From the NCBI RefSeq assembly GCF_025024155.1, contig NW_026251756.1, forward strand, positions 124,001-188,000: a stretch of 64,000 bases of DNA, written 5' to 3'. Shown piece by piece: positions 1 to 12,200 of the stretch. The translations under genes and the position numbers were made by a program. The stretch's first letter is position 1, and each line of letters starts with the position of its first letter. The DNA is from Gamsiella multidivaricata. Lineage: Eukaryota; Mortierellomycota; Mortierellomycetes; Mortierellales; Mortierellaceae. The notes under the pieces were generated by a model. It ran no database searches, was not told the DNA's origin, and was given only the letters and a program-made list of their open reading frames with translations.

Positions 1-577
1 TCCGTATACATTTCAACCAATTGTGTCTAAACAGTATCCTACTCTTAATTCTAGGCCGATGAGCATACAACTGCTGGACCCAGCCAAAGAGTCCCAACAC
101 AACACATGGCGTCTACTATACGCCGAAATGATGTACAGTTGGGGGCTGTTTGAAGCACGCACCGAATTGCTCAAATTCCTGACATCCAAACCTAACATCA
201 GCTATCGACTCAAGGAGGATGCCTCGCCACTCGAGCGAATCCTAGGGATCGAGAAGCGAGGGCCCCAGATCTTCAACAAGTGCTTTGAATGTGAAAACAG
301 ACTGTATCCGAGCTATAAGTGCGATTTCTGTAAGCGGATGCGAATCGGGATCAAGTGTACGATCTGTCATATCTCGGTCCGCGGTCGGACCAGCGTCTGT
401 CTCAAGTGTGCGCATGGCGGGCATTCGGAGCACATGTGGCAATGGTTTGTGCAGGAGCGTAACACGGTCTGTCCTACGGGCTGTGGATGCGAGTGTATGG
501 TGAATTATGGAGGATGGGCAGGCGGAAAAGAAGTTCCGCTGATGACGAGGCAGGCGCTGCCGCAGGAATCCCTGTAG
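1..577 (+). CDS. WDR59/Sea3-like GATOR2 (SEACAT) subunit, C-terminal part
   Basis: This is the last exon(s) of a gene entering from the left edge; the frame (second base onward) is open to the edge, so the true start lies outside. The family forms part of GATOR2/SEACAT at the vacuole or lysosome, which relieves inhibition of TORC1 when amino acids are present. The visible part has a helical stretch (residues WRLLYAEMMYSWG) followed by a Cys/His-rich RING-like zinc module: CFEC, CDFC, CTIC, CLKC, then HGGHSEHM and CPTGCGCEC. That spacing and the HGGH..H..CPTGCGC ending are typical of WDR59/Sea3. The WD40 propeller and RWD domain are not in the window. The stop is TAG at 575-577. The gene is convergent with the acyl-CoA synthetase, with about 210 bp between the stops. 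The WDR24 paralogue has a similar zinc end, but the CPTGCGC form fits WDR59 better. Confidence 0.85.
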   Translation, partial: PYTFQPIVSKQYPTLNSRPMSIQLLDPAKESQHNTWRLLYAEMMYSWGLFEARTELLKFLTSKPNISYRLKEDASPLERILGIEKRGPQIFNKCFECENRLYPSYKCDFCKRMRIGIKCTICHISVRGRTSVCLKCAHGGHSEHMWQWFVQERNTVCPTGCGCECMVNYGGWAGGKEVPLMTRQALPQESL

Positions 578-788
578 AAACGTGAAGAAAATAAAAACCT
601 GTATTTGTAGCGCTCATGACTAGAATGATGAACTATTTAGGGCTGACATCTCGAGATAAAAGACATTTCTACATTACGCGACATGATACACAAACATGTC
701 GTGGTGCATTGTTCTCAGCGAGCAGGTTTTATTTGTAACTTTGCTGTTGACTTGCGCGCTGTATATGTACCGCAGAAGGACATCTTTT

Positions 789-3107
789 CTAAAGTTTGGA
801 TTCGAACTGGCGGATCTCGTTGTACAGCGCTGTCAACCGCTCCCGGTACTCTTGAATGACCGGATGTCTCTTGAGCTTGAACGTAGGCGTCATCTTGTCA
901 TTCTCGACCGTGAATGCCTCGGTCTCGATCAATACGGCCTTGGGAATTTCAAATCTATTATGCAGTGGCAATTAACAACAAAAGTGCATGGTCAGAAGGA
1001 CTCAAAAGATGGATGAACCTTCAGTATAAAAGAATTCTCAGTTTTTCACTACATCCCTACCCTTTCAAACCAGCCTCCTTGCCGGCCTTGACGAGCTCTT
1101 TGAGGACAGCCTTCCGCAACTTGTCATCATTGCAGATACTCATGTACGAAGCCATGTCACCAATCTGAACGTTGGTGCCCTGCAGAATCTTGTTCACGAA
1201 CGGAATAAATGTCTCTGCATCCGGGATCACAATCGCCACCAAGCAGCTCTCATGTGGGTCGCCATGGACAAAGATCTGTTGAAGGAATGGAACCTTCGAC
1301 AGGAACTTGCCCTCGATATTCTCCGCAGCAATGTACTCTCCCTGGCTCAACTTGAACACATTCTTTTTGCGGTCAATGATCGTAAAGGTGCCGCTATTGT
1401 CTACAATTGCGATGTCTCCAGAGTGTAGCCATCCTTCCTCGTCGATCGTCTCCCGTGTCTTGGCCTCATCCTTGAGGTATCCAGAAATGACGCTCGGGCC
1501 ACGAACGCAAAGCTCGCCGCGAGGGTAGGGTTTATCCGTGGCAAAGTAGTTGAGCTCGGGAACATCCTCCAGTTTGATTTCGCAGCAGACTTGAGGTGGA
1601 CCAACATGGCCAGCTTCGGTCTCACCAATGAGGGTGTTGGTCGCGGCTCCGGTACCCTCGGTCTGACCGTACGCCTCAACGACCTCGCAGCAGAATGCAA
1701 CTCGGGTAAACCCTAAAATTTCGGCTGAGATGGGAGCCGAGGCTAATACACCATAAAATGTAGTCGTGAGAACTACTGGCGTACTAATACATTTGTCTGT
1801 CCATGATTCTGCAGCAAGAGATATTAATAACTTACCAGTCAAGATAAGACGCACATTACCACCGAGAGCCTGCTTGACCTTTCCAAAGAGTAGACGGTCC
1901 CAGAACGGATGGGTGAATCCTTTGCCCTCCTTCAGCTTGGCCAGCTTGACAGCAAGGCCGCGTCTGGCAAGCGCTCCTGTCAATCCAGGAGCATCAACAG
2001 TAGCTGCGCGAATCTTAGCATAGATTCGGTTCAACAATCTGGGAACACAAGGGAAGATAGTTGGTTTTAAATTTGCGAGGTCTTCAAGCAGCAGAAGTTG
2101 ATCTCCTGTGCTGTAGCCGATTCTTCCTCCTTCAGAGAACATGAACAGCTCCATGAGTCGGCCAAAGACGTGGGGCAGGGGTAGGAAACTGAACACACAG
2201 TCGGTGGTGGTCATGGGCATTGCCGAATCTTCCGCAGCCAAGACAGCGATCATGTTACCGTGGCTCAAAATGGCACCTTTCTAGTGCCCAAACCAATATT
2301 CAGATAATATAAGAATACGTCGCATTGCCTATAGAGAAATCCGACATTGCGACACGCCCACTGCACTTACTGGCAGACCAGTAGTGCCACTGGTATAGCA
2401 AATCGTGTAAACATCCGAGGGACTCGGAGGAGTATGCTTTCTTCCAAACTGGACTCCAAGGGCCTCAACCTCTGCCCAGTCATAGAGTAACACGCCCTTG
2501 TCCTGGGCATAGGTCCTGAGGATCGAACCAACACCCGCTCGTCCAGGAGCGGAATTACCGGACTCAAGACTGTCCATGCTGACAACAGCCTTCAGACCAG
2601 GCATCTTGTGCGCATCGCACAACAAGGCAGCGACATGATCCACTGCAGATTAGAGATGGTCAGGACATTCAGTCACTTTGTGCTACGTTGATCTACATAA
2701 ATCTTCATAAAGTATTGCCGTGGCCATTTTCTCACTCACCGCTTGTAACGACAATCGAGCACTCCGAATGATTAACACCATAGACCACCGCCTCGGGCCC
2801 TAGTGTGTCATACAATCCTACGGATACCAGGTTATAAGCCGAGCAAGCCTCGGAAGTAATCGTCCACTCGGGTCGGTTGATGGCCCAGATGCCCAGGGAC
2901 CATCGTTGAGCAACCGACTGGAGTTCGTAGGCCTTCTGATGGATCTTGACGAGACCGCTTCCAAGGCGCGTGATCCGATCGTTTACTTCAGTGTAAGTCT
3001 CCCAGGCATAGCCACCGAAGGTCTTTGTGATGGGATCGTACACGCGACGGCCAAGCGCGGGGCCATTGGGCGAAGTTTTCAGTCCTACGGGGAGAGGATT
3101 TATTAAT

Positions 3108-3157
<50 letters not shown>

Positions 3158-3532
3158 TGTGTGTGTGTGTGTGTGTGTGAAGTTAATAAGTGTGTGGGGA
3201 AGCGTGAACCTTTCGAGAGGGGCTGTCCTTCAATGTACAAGGTTTTACCATGCTGGAAGGCGTCGTAGACGGTCTTGACGTTGGGTCTCAACGAAGGAAC
3301 GGATACCAAATTGTTCTCGAAGCCCTTGCGGCGATAGATACCTATGTAGTATATTAAGACAAGAGGCCGACGTACCAAGGATCAGAATTGGGTCCATTGT
3401 ATACAAAGCAACGCGAGTCGGTCGGTCGGCAGGCAGTATGAAAATAAGCACACTCGGTATTACTGTACCGGTCTGTCCAGGTCGTCTGGTTCCTGGAAGT
3501 TCCACGGCCTGTTGGTGTCTGTCAAAGGTCAT
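789..3532 (-). CDS. Long-chain acyl-CoA synthetase with peroxisomal PTS1 (SKL)
   Basis: The enzyme activates long-chain fatty acids with ATP and CoA. I read seven exons. The start ATG is at 3532, giving MTFDRHQQ then the family-typical ELPGTRRPGQTG. Splicing joins YTSGTTGLP to KGAILSHGN, restoring the AMP-binding motif YTSGTTGLPKGA. Further motifs are EAYGQTEGTG, HSGDIA, and IIDRKKNVFKLSQGEYIA. The last exon (about 789-957) is preceded by a stop just inside the intron and must be spliced on; it carries TPTFKLKR and ends FESKL followed by a stop. C-terminal SKL is a canonical PTS1, so import into peroxisomes for beta-oxidation is inferred. The estimated length is about 700 residues, normal for ACSL/FAA proteins. 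One intron (3085-3209) is mostly a GA/GT microsatellite. The gene diverges from ACC1. Confidence 0.93.
3111..3178. repeat. Compound (GA)n(GT)n microsatellite inside an ACSL intron
   Basis: About 22 GA units (3111-3155) pass directly into about 12 GT units. The array lies inside the 125-nt intron 3085-3209 of the acyl-CoA synthetase. On the transcript it reads (CA)n then (CU)n, and it fills over half the intron just upstream of a TATTAAT-like branch region and the acceptor CCCCGTAG. Confidence 0.97.
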
Positions 3533-6230
3533 GAGGCTGCAATGAGAGAATGAGTGAGGAGAGAGTGATGAGGTGAACGAGAAGGATGAAGGAGAGGAAG
3601 TGAAGAAGAGGGAGAGGAAGAGAGATGGGATGAGAAAGTTTTCGTGTCCGCTGCATCAACGCGCATCCTGCCTGCATGCCTGCTGCATTCGGCTAGCGCA
3701 TAAATATCATTGCTCCAGTGCAATGCACATTGTGCAATGGTAGGGCTCCTGTCCTGCTTCTCTCATCTCCTCCTTGGTATCCTTGTGACCAGTTGCCATG
3801 GCGGGCAATTGCCAATTGTCTGTGTCCTTCGCTGTGGGCCTGTGAAAGGCATGGAGAGCAACGGGCGCAACTGGCCAGAACTCTAAACGGATATGGTTTT
3901 TTCTCCGCCTTCCACGTCGGTTCGGCTTGAAATGTTTCTCTTCTCCACACTCTCTTGTTTTGTTTTTCCATCTTCCGTCGTCTCTTCTTTTCGTCCATTT
4001 CTTCCACATAAGTAACGTGCTCGGTTCGCTGATTTGCTGTGGGCGGAGGTCGATGGATGTGAACTAAGGAGTAATAGTAAAGTACACGTTTCTAGATGTG
4101 AATTGATAGCAGAAAAGAATGAAAGAACGAGCAACGTAGCTTGCATTACTGAAAGACCGGTCGCTGTTCAACTAGTCTAGGGGCTTAAAGCTAGATTTGC
4201 ATAGAAACTTTCGTTCCATGCTCCAAACTTCTGAAGAACACATTTAGCGCTTAATAGCTCGAGGGAAATGCGTCGACCTTTCCTTTTCCTTCGAATGACA
4301 AAGAATCCAGCCGGTTTCTTATCTCATAGGGGCTGTGAGGATGTTGTTCGCATAGAGATCGCTATGTATACCTATGTACATGCGACATTATCGAGGGGGA
4401 ATGTAGATTGAGAATCTGGGTGCTTTTTCGGAAACCGCGCGGTATGAGTGGTTGCCACCAATTTTGAGATTGCCACCAATAGTGATTGTAACTCGAGTTA
4501 ACTCAACTGAAAAATTTGATGACATCACTGATTACATTGTCAATTAGCAATAATGTCTTAAATAAAAAGACTATAATTGACAATACATTCAGTAAGGTCA
4601 TCGAAGAGTTAACTCGAGTTACAATCACTAGCCACCAAATTGATGTTGTTGCCACCAATTTGAGTTGTGTTGTGTGGATCATCCTTTGCGAAGGTTGATG
4701 GCCAATAAATTTTGCCCAATTTTAGTTGCTGATAGCGAAGACCTGTATCGCTGGGCGCAGTGCTTCCCGATGTACTGTGCACTGGGCACAATGGATGCAG
4801 GCAGTGATATGCTTGCGATCGGATATGTAGCAGGGTCTTTGGGGCGCCTGTCTGTGCATGTGTATATATGTGCATCCTCATCGGGTATATGTCTATCGGA
4901 TAATGCGGATGATGCGGATATCGCAGACAAGGCGTGTGCGTCTGGTTACTGAACGCGATTACGACAAAGGAACGCGACACATGCAGTAGCTGGGGTGATA
5001 ACACCGTCGGAACAAACGTAATCAGCATTAATGTCTATGCTGTGGGAAAGTATCGCCTTAGTTGGGCAATTACATTTTACAGACGGACGAGCCTCCCAAC
5101 GTCCCTACAGCGGTGCATAGATAAGATCCATTTGTCCCCCACAAAAACCAAATCCGTAAAATCCGTAAAAATATTATCTCAATGCGTGGTTGCTGGGCGG
5201 AGCCTAGAAAATAAACAGCAACTCTATTTTTTTTTGTAACAGCGTATTACGGTGGGGATGTGGACCTTGCTCCTTCTCTCTAGCCCTCTTTCTCTCTAGG
5301 CCTCCTCCTCTCTAGGCCTCCTTCTCTCTTGCTTGATGTGATTGACTACGATGTCAGTGCCAAGCATGATCCACTCAAACAAAAGGATTGCGATGATGCA
5401 TGATACATAAAACGGACGAAACTGTGTCCATCAGTCCAACGACCGATGCTTATAGTTCCGATGAAAGCGGACAAAGGAACACATAAGTCGCGCGATCCAA
5501 TGTCTTTGTTGAAGTTACAGCCTTGGTTTTGCATGCACCTGTCTGTGAATGTGGGTGTCTCCATACAAGCACTACCCGTTAACACAAGTCCAGGAAGCAC
5601 CGGCGAGCAGGACACAGTGTTTGCGTGAGATATGATATGTTACTGGCTCTATGTGGATCCGATGCGTCTGGCCCCCCAAAAGGGAGTATAGCAACAACAA
5701 AAAAATAAATAAAATAATAAAAAATAAAGAAATATAAAACCGCTATGCGCGGGGGTGTGGCCAATGACAAGCCCAAAGGCCTTTTTTTTGTTGGGTAGTG
5801 GGCCGTAGAGAAACAGGGCAACAACCTTGTTGGAGCACCACAAAGCCACTACAGGGATGGCCCGCACCCCATAATAGGAAACCAGCTAGATTGGCATTCA
5901 TTTAGAAAATGAACCCAAATCATATATACCAGTCCCTGTCATAGTCTTCCTCCTCCTACTCCTCTCTTCTTTCCTTTCCTTCCTCCGCTTCCTTCCAACC
6001 CCTCATTCGACTCATTGCATCCTCATCCTCGCCTTCTCCATTCCAGCTCTGTATTTTTCTTTTCCTTCTGTGTTTGTTGTGCTCTCCCTTACTTCCTTGC
6101 TTGCATATTCCCTATATCCCATCCTTTCTCAATTGCCTCCCCCTTCTCTCAGAGTCTTGCTTTTCTCCCAGTTGACCCCACAAAACGCGCCCATCTCTAA
6201 TATCCCATTGACCTTCGCAACTATCCCATC
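3533..6230. other. Intergenic region between divergent ACSL and ACC1
   Basis: About 2.7 kb separates two divergently transcribed lipid genes. I see no convincing coding gene: the open frames here are short, mutually overlapping and of low-complexity composition. The region contains a foldback MITE (4482-4628), a short CT-rich tandem patch near 5268-5335 (repeats of TCTCTCTAGGCCTCC), an A/T-rich stretch near 5690-5740, and a long CT-rich tract at about 5945-6190 immediately before the ACC1 start. CT-rich tracts of this kind are common in promoters of highly expressed fungal genes. Confidence 0.7.
4482..4628. mobile_element. 147-bp foldback MITE with TA target-site duplication
   Basis: Perfect 23-bp terminal inverted repeats start GTGATTGTAACTCGAG (left 4482-4504, right 4606-4628). 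They are flanked by TA on both sides (4480-4481 and 4629-4630), as expected for a Tc1/mariner-type target duplication. The interior is also an imperfect palindrome: ATTGTCAATTA on the left pairs with TAATTGACAAT on the right, and GATGAC pairs with GTCATC. The whole element can therefore fold into one hairpin. There is no coding capacity. Both flanks contain repeated GCCACCAA motifs (near 4454, 4472, 4631, 4651), suggesting insertion into an older simple repeat. Confidence 0.85.
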
Positions 6231-9200
6231 ATGACCACTAACGTACAGTCCTTCATTGGTGAGTACTTCGTCCTCAATTGCTCAACTTGACGTGCATTTG
6301 GCCCTTAGTATGATTTTCTGTAGAATGGAGCGTGGAAAAAAAAAAAAAAAAAAAGTCTGCAAATAGGATCACTTACCAAAAAGTTTTCTCCGAGGGTGGT
6401 CTCCCCGAGATTCCCGCGCCATGAGATTATACACACATAAAAAGGAGAGAAGGAATACTGGAGACATGAAGAGGGACGGGAAAGAAAACGAAATCAACCA
6501 AGGCTGTTGTGTCCTCTGCGTCGCCATATACTTACCATACTTCAATTACTTTTGTTATCCCCATCAATTACTTTCTTCTAGGAGGAAACGCATTAGGGAG
6601 TGCACCAGCGGGTGCCGTCCGTGACTTTGTGAGCCAACATGGGGGCCACAGTGTGATCACAAAGATTCTGATCGCCAATAACGGTATCGCTGCCGTTAAG
6701 GAGATCAGATCTGTGCGCAAGTGGGCGTACGAGACCTTTGGAGACGAGCGTGCGATCCAGTTCACTGTCATGGCTACGCCTGAGGATCTCAAGGTGAACG
6801 CCGAATATATCCGTATGGCCGATCAGTATGTTGAGGTACCGGGAGGCTCCAACAACAACAACTATGCCAATGTCGATCTCATTGTCGATATCGCCGAGCG
6901 CACCGGAGTCCACGCTGTGTGGGCTGGTTGGTAAGCATTGCCTTCGGGGTTTTTAATACTGGGAATGAGTTCAACTAGAGACAATATCACTATCAATTGC
7001 GGATCGGCTACAATGCCTGTTTATTCTATTGGAGAGAGACGTTTGTGGCAGGTATTATTAGGATCGATGCGTTTCTTGGGGAAGAGTGAGCTGGGAATTG
7101 ACCTTGAAATTGCTACTGAAAGAGTATGGACATGTGGCGGCGTCGAGAAGAGCGCAAAAAGACTTTGGACGATGAGATCTTTTGATCGGCCAGTGTTGAT
7201 GCTGTTGACATTAGCACGGGTTTATGCTTATGCGTAGTGCGCTACTGCTGCGGCTGGATAGAGATTGATGGTCGATATCGGCACCATGTTCCCCCAAAAC
7301 GTGCCTCTTGTTCTTTTATTCTTCTGTCCCAAAATTATTATTTTTGGTGGGGAACGAAAATCAAGCCTTCTTTGTTCAATTGCTTCCACACAGTCACAGT
7401 GATATGCGAGACTCTCCGCTGAAGACAGCACTCTCCATGGTCGTGTGTATATGTGGATGTGGATGTGAACGCCAATGTCAACCAATGTACCTGAGGATGG
7501 GCGGCGGCGGCACGAGCATACATATAATAATAATTCCGTCTTGTCGCTATGGACCAATACCGCCGGTCTCCGTGTGCTTCCAAAGGATCTAGTCTAGTCC
7601 AATAATGGGGGGTTTATTTCGTCTTGATAATGACCAATTGCTAATTGCTAATCACACAAAAAAATCATTATGCGAATAGGGGGCATGCCTCCGAGAACCC
7701 CAAGCTTCCAGAGTCCCTTCGCGACAGTCCCCAGAAGATCATCTTCATCGGTCCCCCTGGATCGGCCATGCGCTCGCTCGGAGATAAGATCTCCTCCACC
7801 ATCGTCGCCCAGTCAGCCGATGTCCCCACCATGGGCTGGTCCGGTACGGGTATCAAGGAGACCACTATGGATGCCGACGGCTTTGTTACTGTCCCCGACG
7901 AGGTCTACCAGGCTGCCTGTGTCACCGATGCCGAGGATGGTCTGCAGAAGGCCCATACCATTGGCTTCCCTATCATGATCAAGGCCTCCGAGGGCGGTGG
8001 AGGAAAAGGTATTCGCAAGGTTGAGGATCCCGAATTGTTCGCCCAAGCCTTCCAGCAGGTCCTAGGTGAAGTTCCCGGATCGCCAGTGTTCATCATGAAG
8101 CTGGCTGGCAACGCTCGTCATCTGGAAGTTCAGCTCCTGGCTGATCAGTACGGAAACGCCATCTCCCTGTTCGGACGTGATTGTTCTGTCCAGCGTCGCC
8201 ACCAAAAGATTATTGAGGAGGCCCCTGTTACCATCGCCAAGCCCGACACGTTCGAATCGATGGAGAAGGCCGCTGTTCGTCTGGCAAAGCTGGTCGGCTA
8301 TGTATCTGCAGGAACCGTCGAATATCTTTACTCTCACTCCACCGATACCTTCTTCTTCTTGGAGCTTAACCCAAGACTTCAGGTCGAGCATCCCACTACC
8401 GAAATGGTTTCCGGTGTCAACTTGCCTGCTGCCCAGCTCCAAATCGCCATGGGTCTCCCTTTGAACCGCATCAAGGACATTCGTGTGCTTTACGGTCTTC
8501 AGCCCACTGGAACCTCGGACATCGATTTTGAGTTCGCCGAACAGATTTCGTACGAAACTCAGCGCAAGCCTGCTCCCAAAGGCCACGTTATCGCTGTCCG
8601 TATCACGGCCGAGAACCCCGACGCTGGCTTCAAGCCCTCGAGCGGTATGATGCAGGAGCTGAACTTCCGATCTTCAACCAATGTCTGGGGCTACTTCTCA
8701 GTCAGCTCAGCAGGCGGTCTGCATGAATTTGCGGATTCCCAGTTCGGACACATTTTCGCATACGGCCAGGATCGTGGTCAGTCTAGAAAGAACATGGTCG
8801 TTGCTCTTAAGGAGCTGTCGATTCGCGGTGACTTCCGTACTACGGTCGAGTACCTCATTCGCCTTTTGGAGACCCAGGAGTTCGAGGAGAACACTATTAA
8901 CACTGGCTGGCTCGACAGCTTGATCTCCAAGAACCTGACCGCCGAACGTCCTGAGACTATGCTTGCGGTCGTGTGCGGTGCTGTGAACAGGGCCCACGCC
9001 ATCTCAGAGAATTGTCTCAAGGATTATAAGAAGTCGCTAGAGAAGGGACAGGTGCCCAGTAAGGATGTTCTTCGCTCCGTGCACCAGCTGGACTTCATCT
9101 ACGATGGCGTTCGCTACAACTTCACCGCCACCCGATCAGGTCCCAACTCCTATACCTTGTACCTGAATGGTTCCATGATCTCGATTTCTGTGCGTCCATT

Positions 9201-12200
9201 GACCGACGGCGGTTTACTCGTTCTCTTGGATGGCAAGGTGAGTAGCTAGAATTAACTTTATTGCAGCAGACGACTTCGACACTATACCTACATTTATTAA
9301 CTATCATTCCCTACGTTAGGCACACACCACATATTCGCTAGAGGAGGTTCAGGCGACGCGTTTGATGGTCGACGGTAAGACTTGCCTGTTGGAAAAGGAG
9401 AATGACCCCACTCAACTTCGCTCTCCCTCTCCCGGAAAGCTTGTCCGTTACCTGGTTGAATCTGGCGACCATGTTACTGCTTCGCAGGCATATGCCGAGA
9501 TTGAAGTTATGAAGATGTACATGCCCTTGATCGCTACCGAAGATGGTATTGTGCAGTTCATCAAGCAGCCCGGCACCACTCTCGAGGCTGGTGATATCAT
9601 CGGTATCCTCAGTTTGGACGATCCTTCGCGTGTGCGCCATGCCAAGCCATTCGAGGGCCAGCTTCCCCCGATGGGTCAGCCCACGCTTTTTGGCGCCAAG
9701 GCCCATCAGCGCTACCGTGAGCTGCGCCAAGTCCTGGACAACGCCATGGATGGATACGATAACCAGGCCATGGTTCAGCCCACACTTAAGGAGATCATTG
9801 AGGTGCTCCAGAATCCCGAACTCCCCTATCTCGAGTTTAACGAGGTCTTTGCTGCCTTAAGCGGAAGGTAGCCGACTTTACTACACTTCTGTTTGGTATT
9901 CAAGTTGGTACTTCGGTATGGCTCTTATCTTAACCACTCTCTCCTATTACTTTTTCGTAGACTCCCCCCTAAACTGGAGTCTGCCTTGCATCAGGAGCTG
10001 GACCAGTCCATGAAGAACCACGAGCACTTCCCTGCTCGCACTCTTCAGGCCTTAATCGACTCGCACGGCCGTGCTAACTTCACTAAGCCTGCTGACATCT
10101 CGTCCTTCCAGGCTTCAGTCGCGCCCCTGACCAACATCATCAATGAGTACCAGGATGGCCTCAAGACTCATTCGTGGAGCTTCATTGCCCACTATCTCAA
10201 CAAGTACCACGAGGTCGAATCACTCTTTGATGACTCTGCGCGCGAGGAGGAGACCATCTCGGCTCTCCGCGACCAAAATAAGGATGATGCCGAGAAGGTT
10301 ATCCAAATCGCCCTCTCCCACTCCCGTGTTACCGCCAAGAACAACCTCGTTTTGGCTCTCCTGGATCAGATCAAGCCCACGTCGGCTGGTGGCGCTCTGG
10401 ACAAGTTCTTCTCGCCTGTGCTCAAGAAGCTGGCTGAGCTCACTGGTCGCCTAACTTCTAAGGTGTCTTTGAAGGCCAGAGAATTGCTGATCCACGTCCA
10501 GCTGCCCAGCTTCGAGGAACGTCAGCTGCAAATGGAGAAGATTCTCCGCTCCAGCGTTACTGAGGAAGTCTATGGCGGTGAACACGAGGCGCGTATGCCC
10601 AACTTTGAGAACATCAAGGAGTTGGTCGATACCACTTATACCGTTTTCGATGTCCTCCCCAACTTCTTCTACCACGAGTCCCTCTACGTTCGCGTTGCTG
10701 CCTTTGAGGTCTACTGCCGCCGTGCATACCATGCATACGAGATCTTGGACATTAATTATCACATGGAGCACCAGCCCTTGCTTCTCACCTGGAAGTTCCT
10801 GCTCAATACCCCTAACAAGTCGGAATCCGGCCCCAACCGTGTTGCTAGTGTCAGTGATATGAGCTACTTGATCAACAGAGCCGATCCTGAGCCTGTCCGC
10901 ACTGGAGGTATCCTTGCTGTTCGCGATATCACCGAGCTGGAGAGCCGATTCGAGAGCGTGTTGAATTTCTTCCCCTCGCACAAGTCCAACAAGCACTTGA
11001 GCCATCTCGCTACTGCCAGTGTCCACAACAATGTCCTGAACGTCGTGATTAAGTCCGAGTCCATTCATCCCAACGACGACAACTACTGGCTGAACTTGCT
11101 GAGCCCCATTGTTAAGGGACAGACTGAGCGTCTCCGTTCGCACGGTATTCGCCGCATGACATTTTTGATCTTCCGCCAGGGCAATTACCCTTCGTACTTC
11201 ACCTTCCGTGAGCGCAACAACTACTCGGAGGATCAGACCATTCGTCACATTGAACCCGCTATGGCCTATCGTCTGGAGTTGTCTCGTCTCTCCAACTTTG
11301 ACATCAAACCCTGCTTCATCGACAACCGCCAGGTCCATGTCTATTACGCTGTTGGCAAGGAGAATACTTCGGATTGCCGATTCTTTGTCTGCGCGCTAGT
11401 CCGCCCTGGTCGTCTGCGTTCGAGCGTTCGTACTGCAGACTACCTGATCTCGGAAACAGACCGTCTGGTGAATGACATTTTAGATGCTTTGGAGATTGTT
11501 GGCGCCACCTACAAGCAGAGCGACTGCAATCACTTGTTCATCAACTTCATCCCCACCTTCCAGCTGGATGCCAACGAGGTCGAGTCAGCCCTCAAGGGAT
11601 TCATCGATCGTCACGGCAAACGTCTCTGGCGTCTCCGTGTTACTGGTGCCGAGATCCGTTTCAACGTTCAGTCCAAATCTGCCAACGGTGTTGAGGCCTC
11701 GGACCCCATCCCTCTGCGCTTCATCATCTCAAACGTGTCTGGTTATGTCCTGAATGTCGATACTTACCGCGAGATCCAGACCGAGAAGGGTACCATCTTC
11801 AAGTCCGTCGGAGCTGCAGGGCCCTACCACCTTCTCCCTGTTAATCAGCCCTATCCCACCAAGGAGTGGCTCCAGCCCAGACGTTACAAGGCCCATTTGA
11901 TGGGTACGACCTACGTCTATGATTTCGGCGAGCTCTTCCGCCAGGCTATCCGAACCCAATGGAACCATGCGATCAAGCAGAACGCCTCGCTCAAAGCCCC
12001 CTCTCAAGTTTTGGAAATGCGCGAGTTGGTGCTGGATGAGAGACAGGAGTTGCAACAGGTCGTCCGTGAGGCTGGATCGAACAACTGCGGTATGGTCGCC
12101 TGGATCTTCACGTTGCGCACGCCCGAATATCCCGACGGTCGCCAGATCATTGTGATTGCCAACGATATTACGTACAATATTGGTTCGTTCGGTCCTGAAG

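Noticed and set aside
3111..3178. Dinucleotide array considered as a CRISPR-like or telomere-like repeat
   Set aside because: It is a plain microsatellite with no spacers, inside a eukaryotic intron.
3529..4146. Several overlapping minus-strand open frames upstream of ACSL
   Set aside because: They overlap each other in different frames, are compositionally driven by CT/GA-rich promoter sequence and show no family motif.
4609..5028. Open frame of 139 codons (-) next to the MITE
   Set aside because: It begins inside the MITE inverted repeat, is overlapped by comparable frames on both strands and has no recognisable domain.
10451..11338. Long minus-strand frame inside ACC1 (also 11729-12475 and 12867-13796)
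   Set aside because: Antisense shadows of codon bias in the ACC1 exons; the plus-strand protein is fully conserved.
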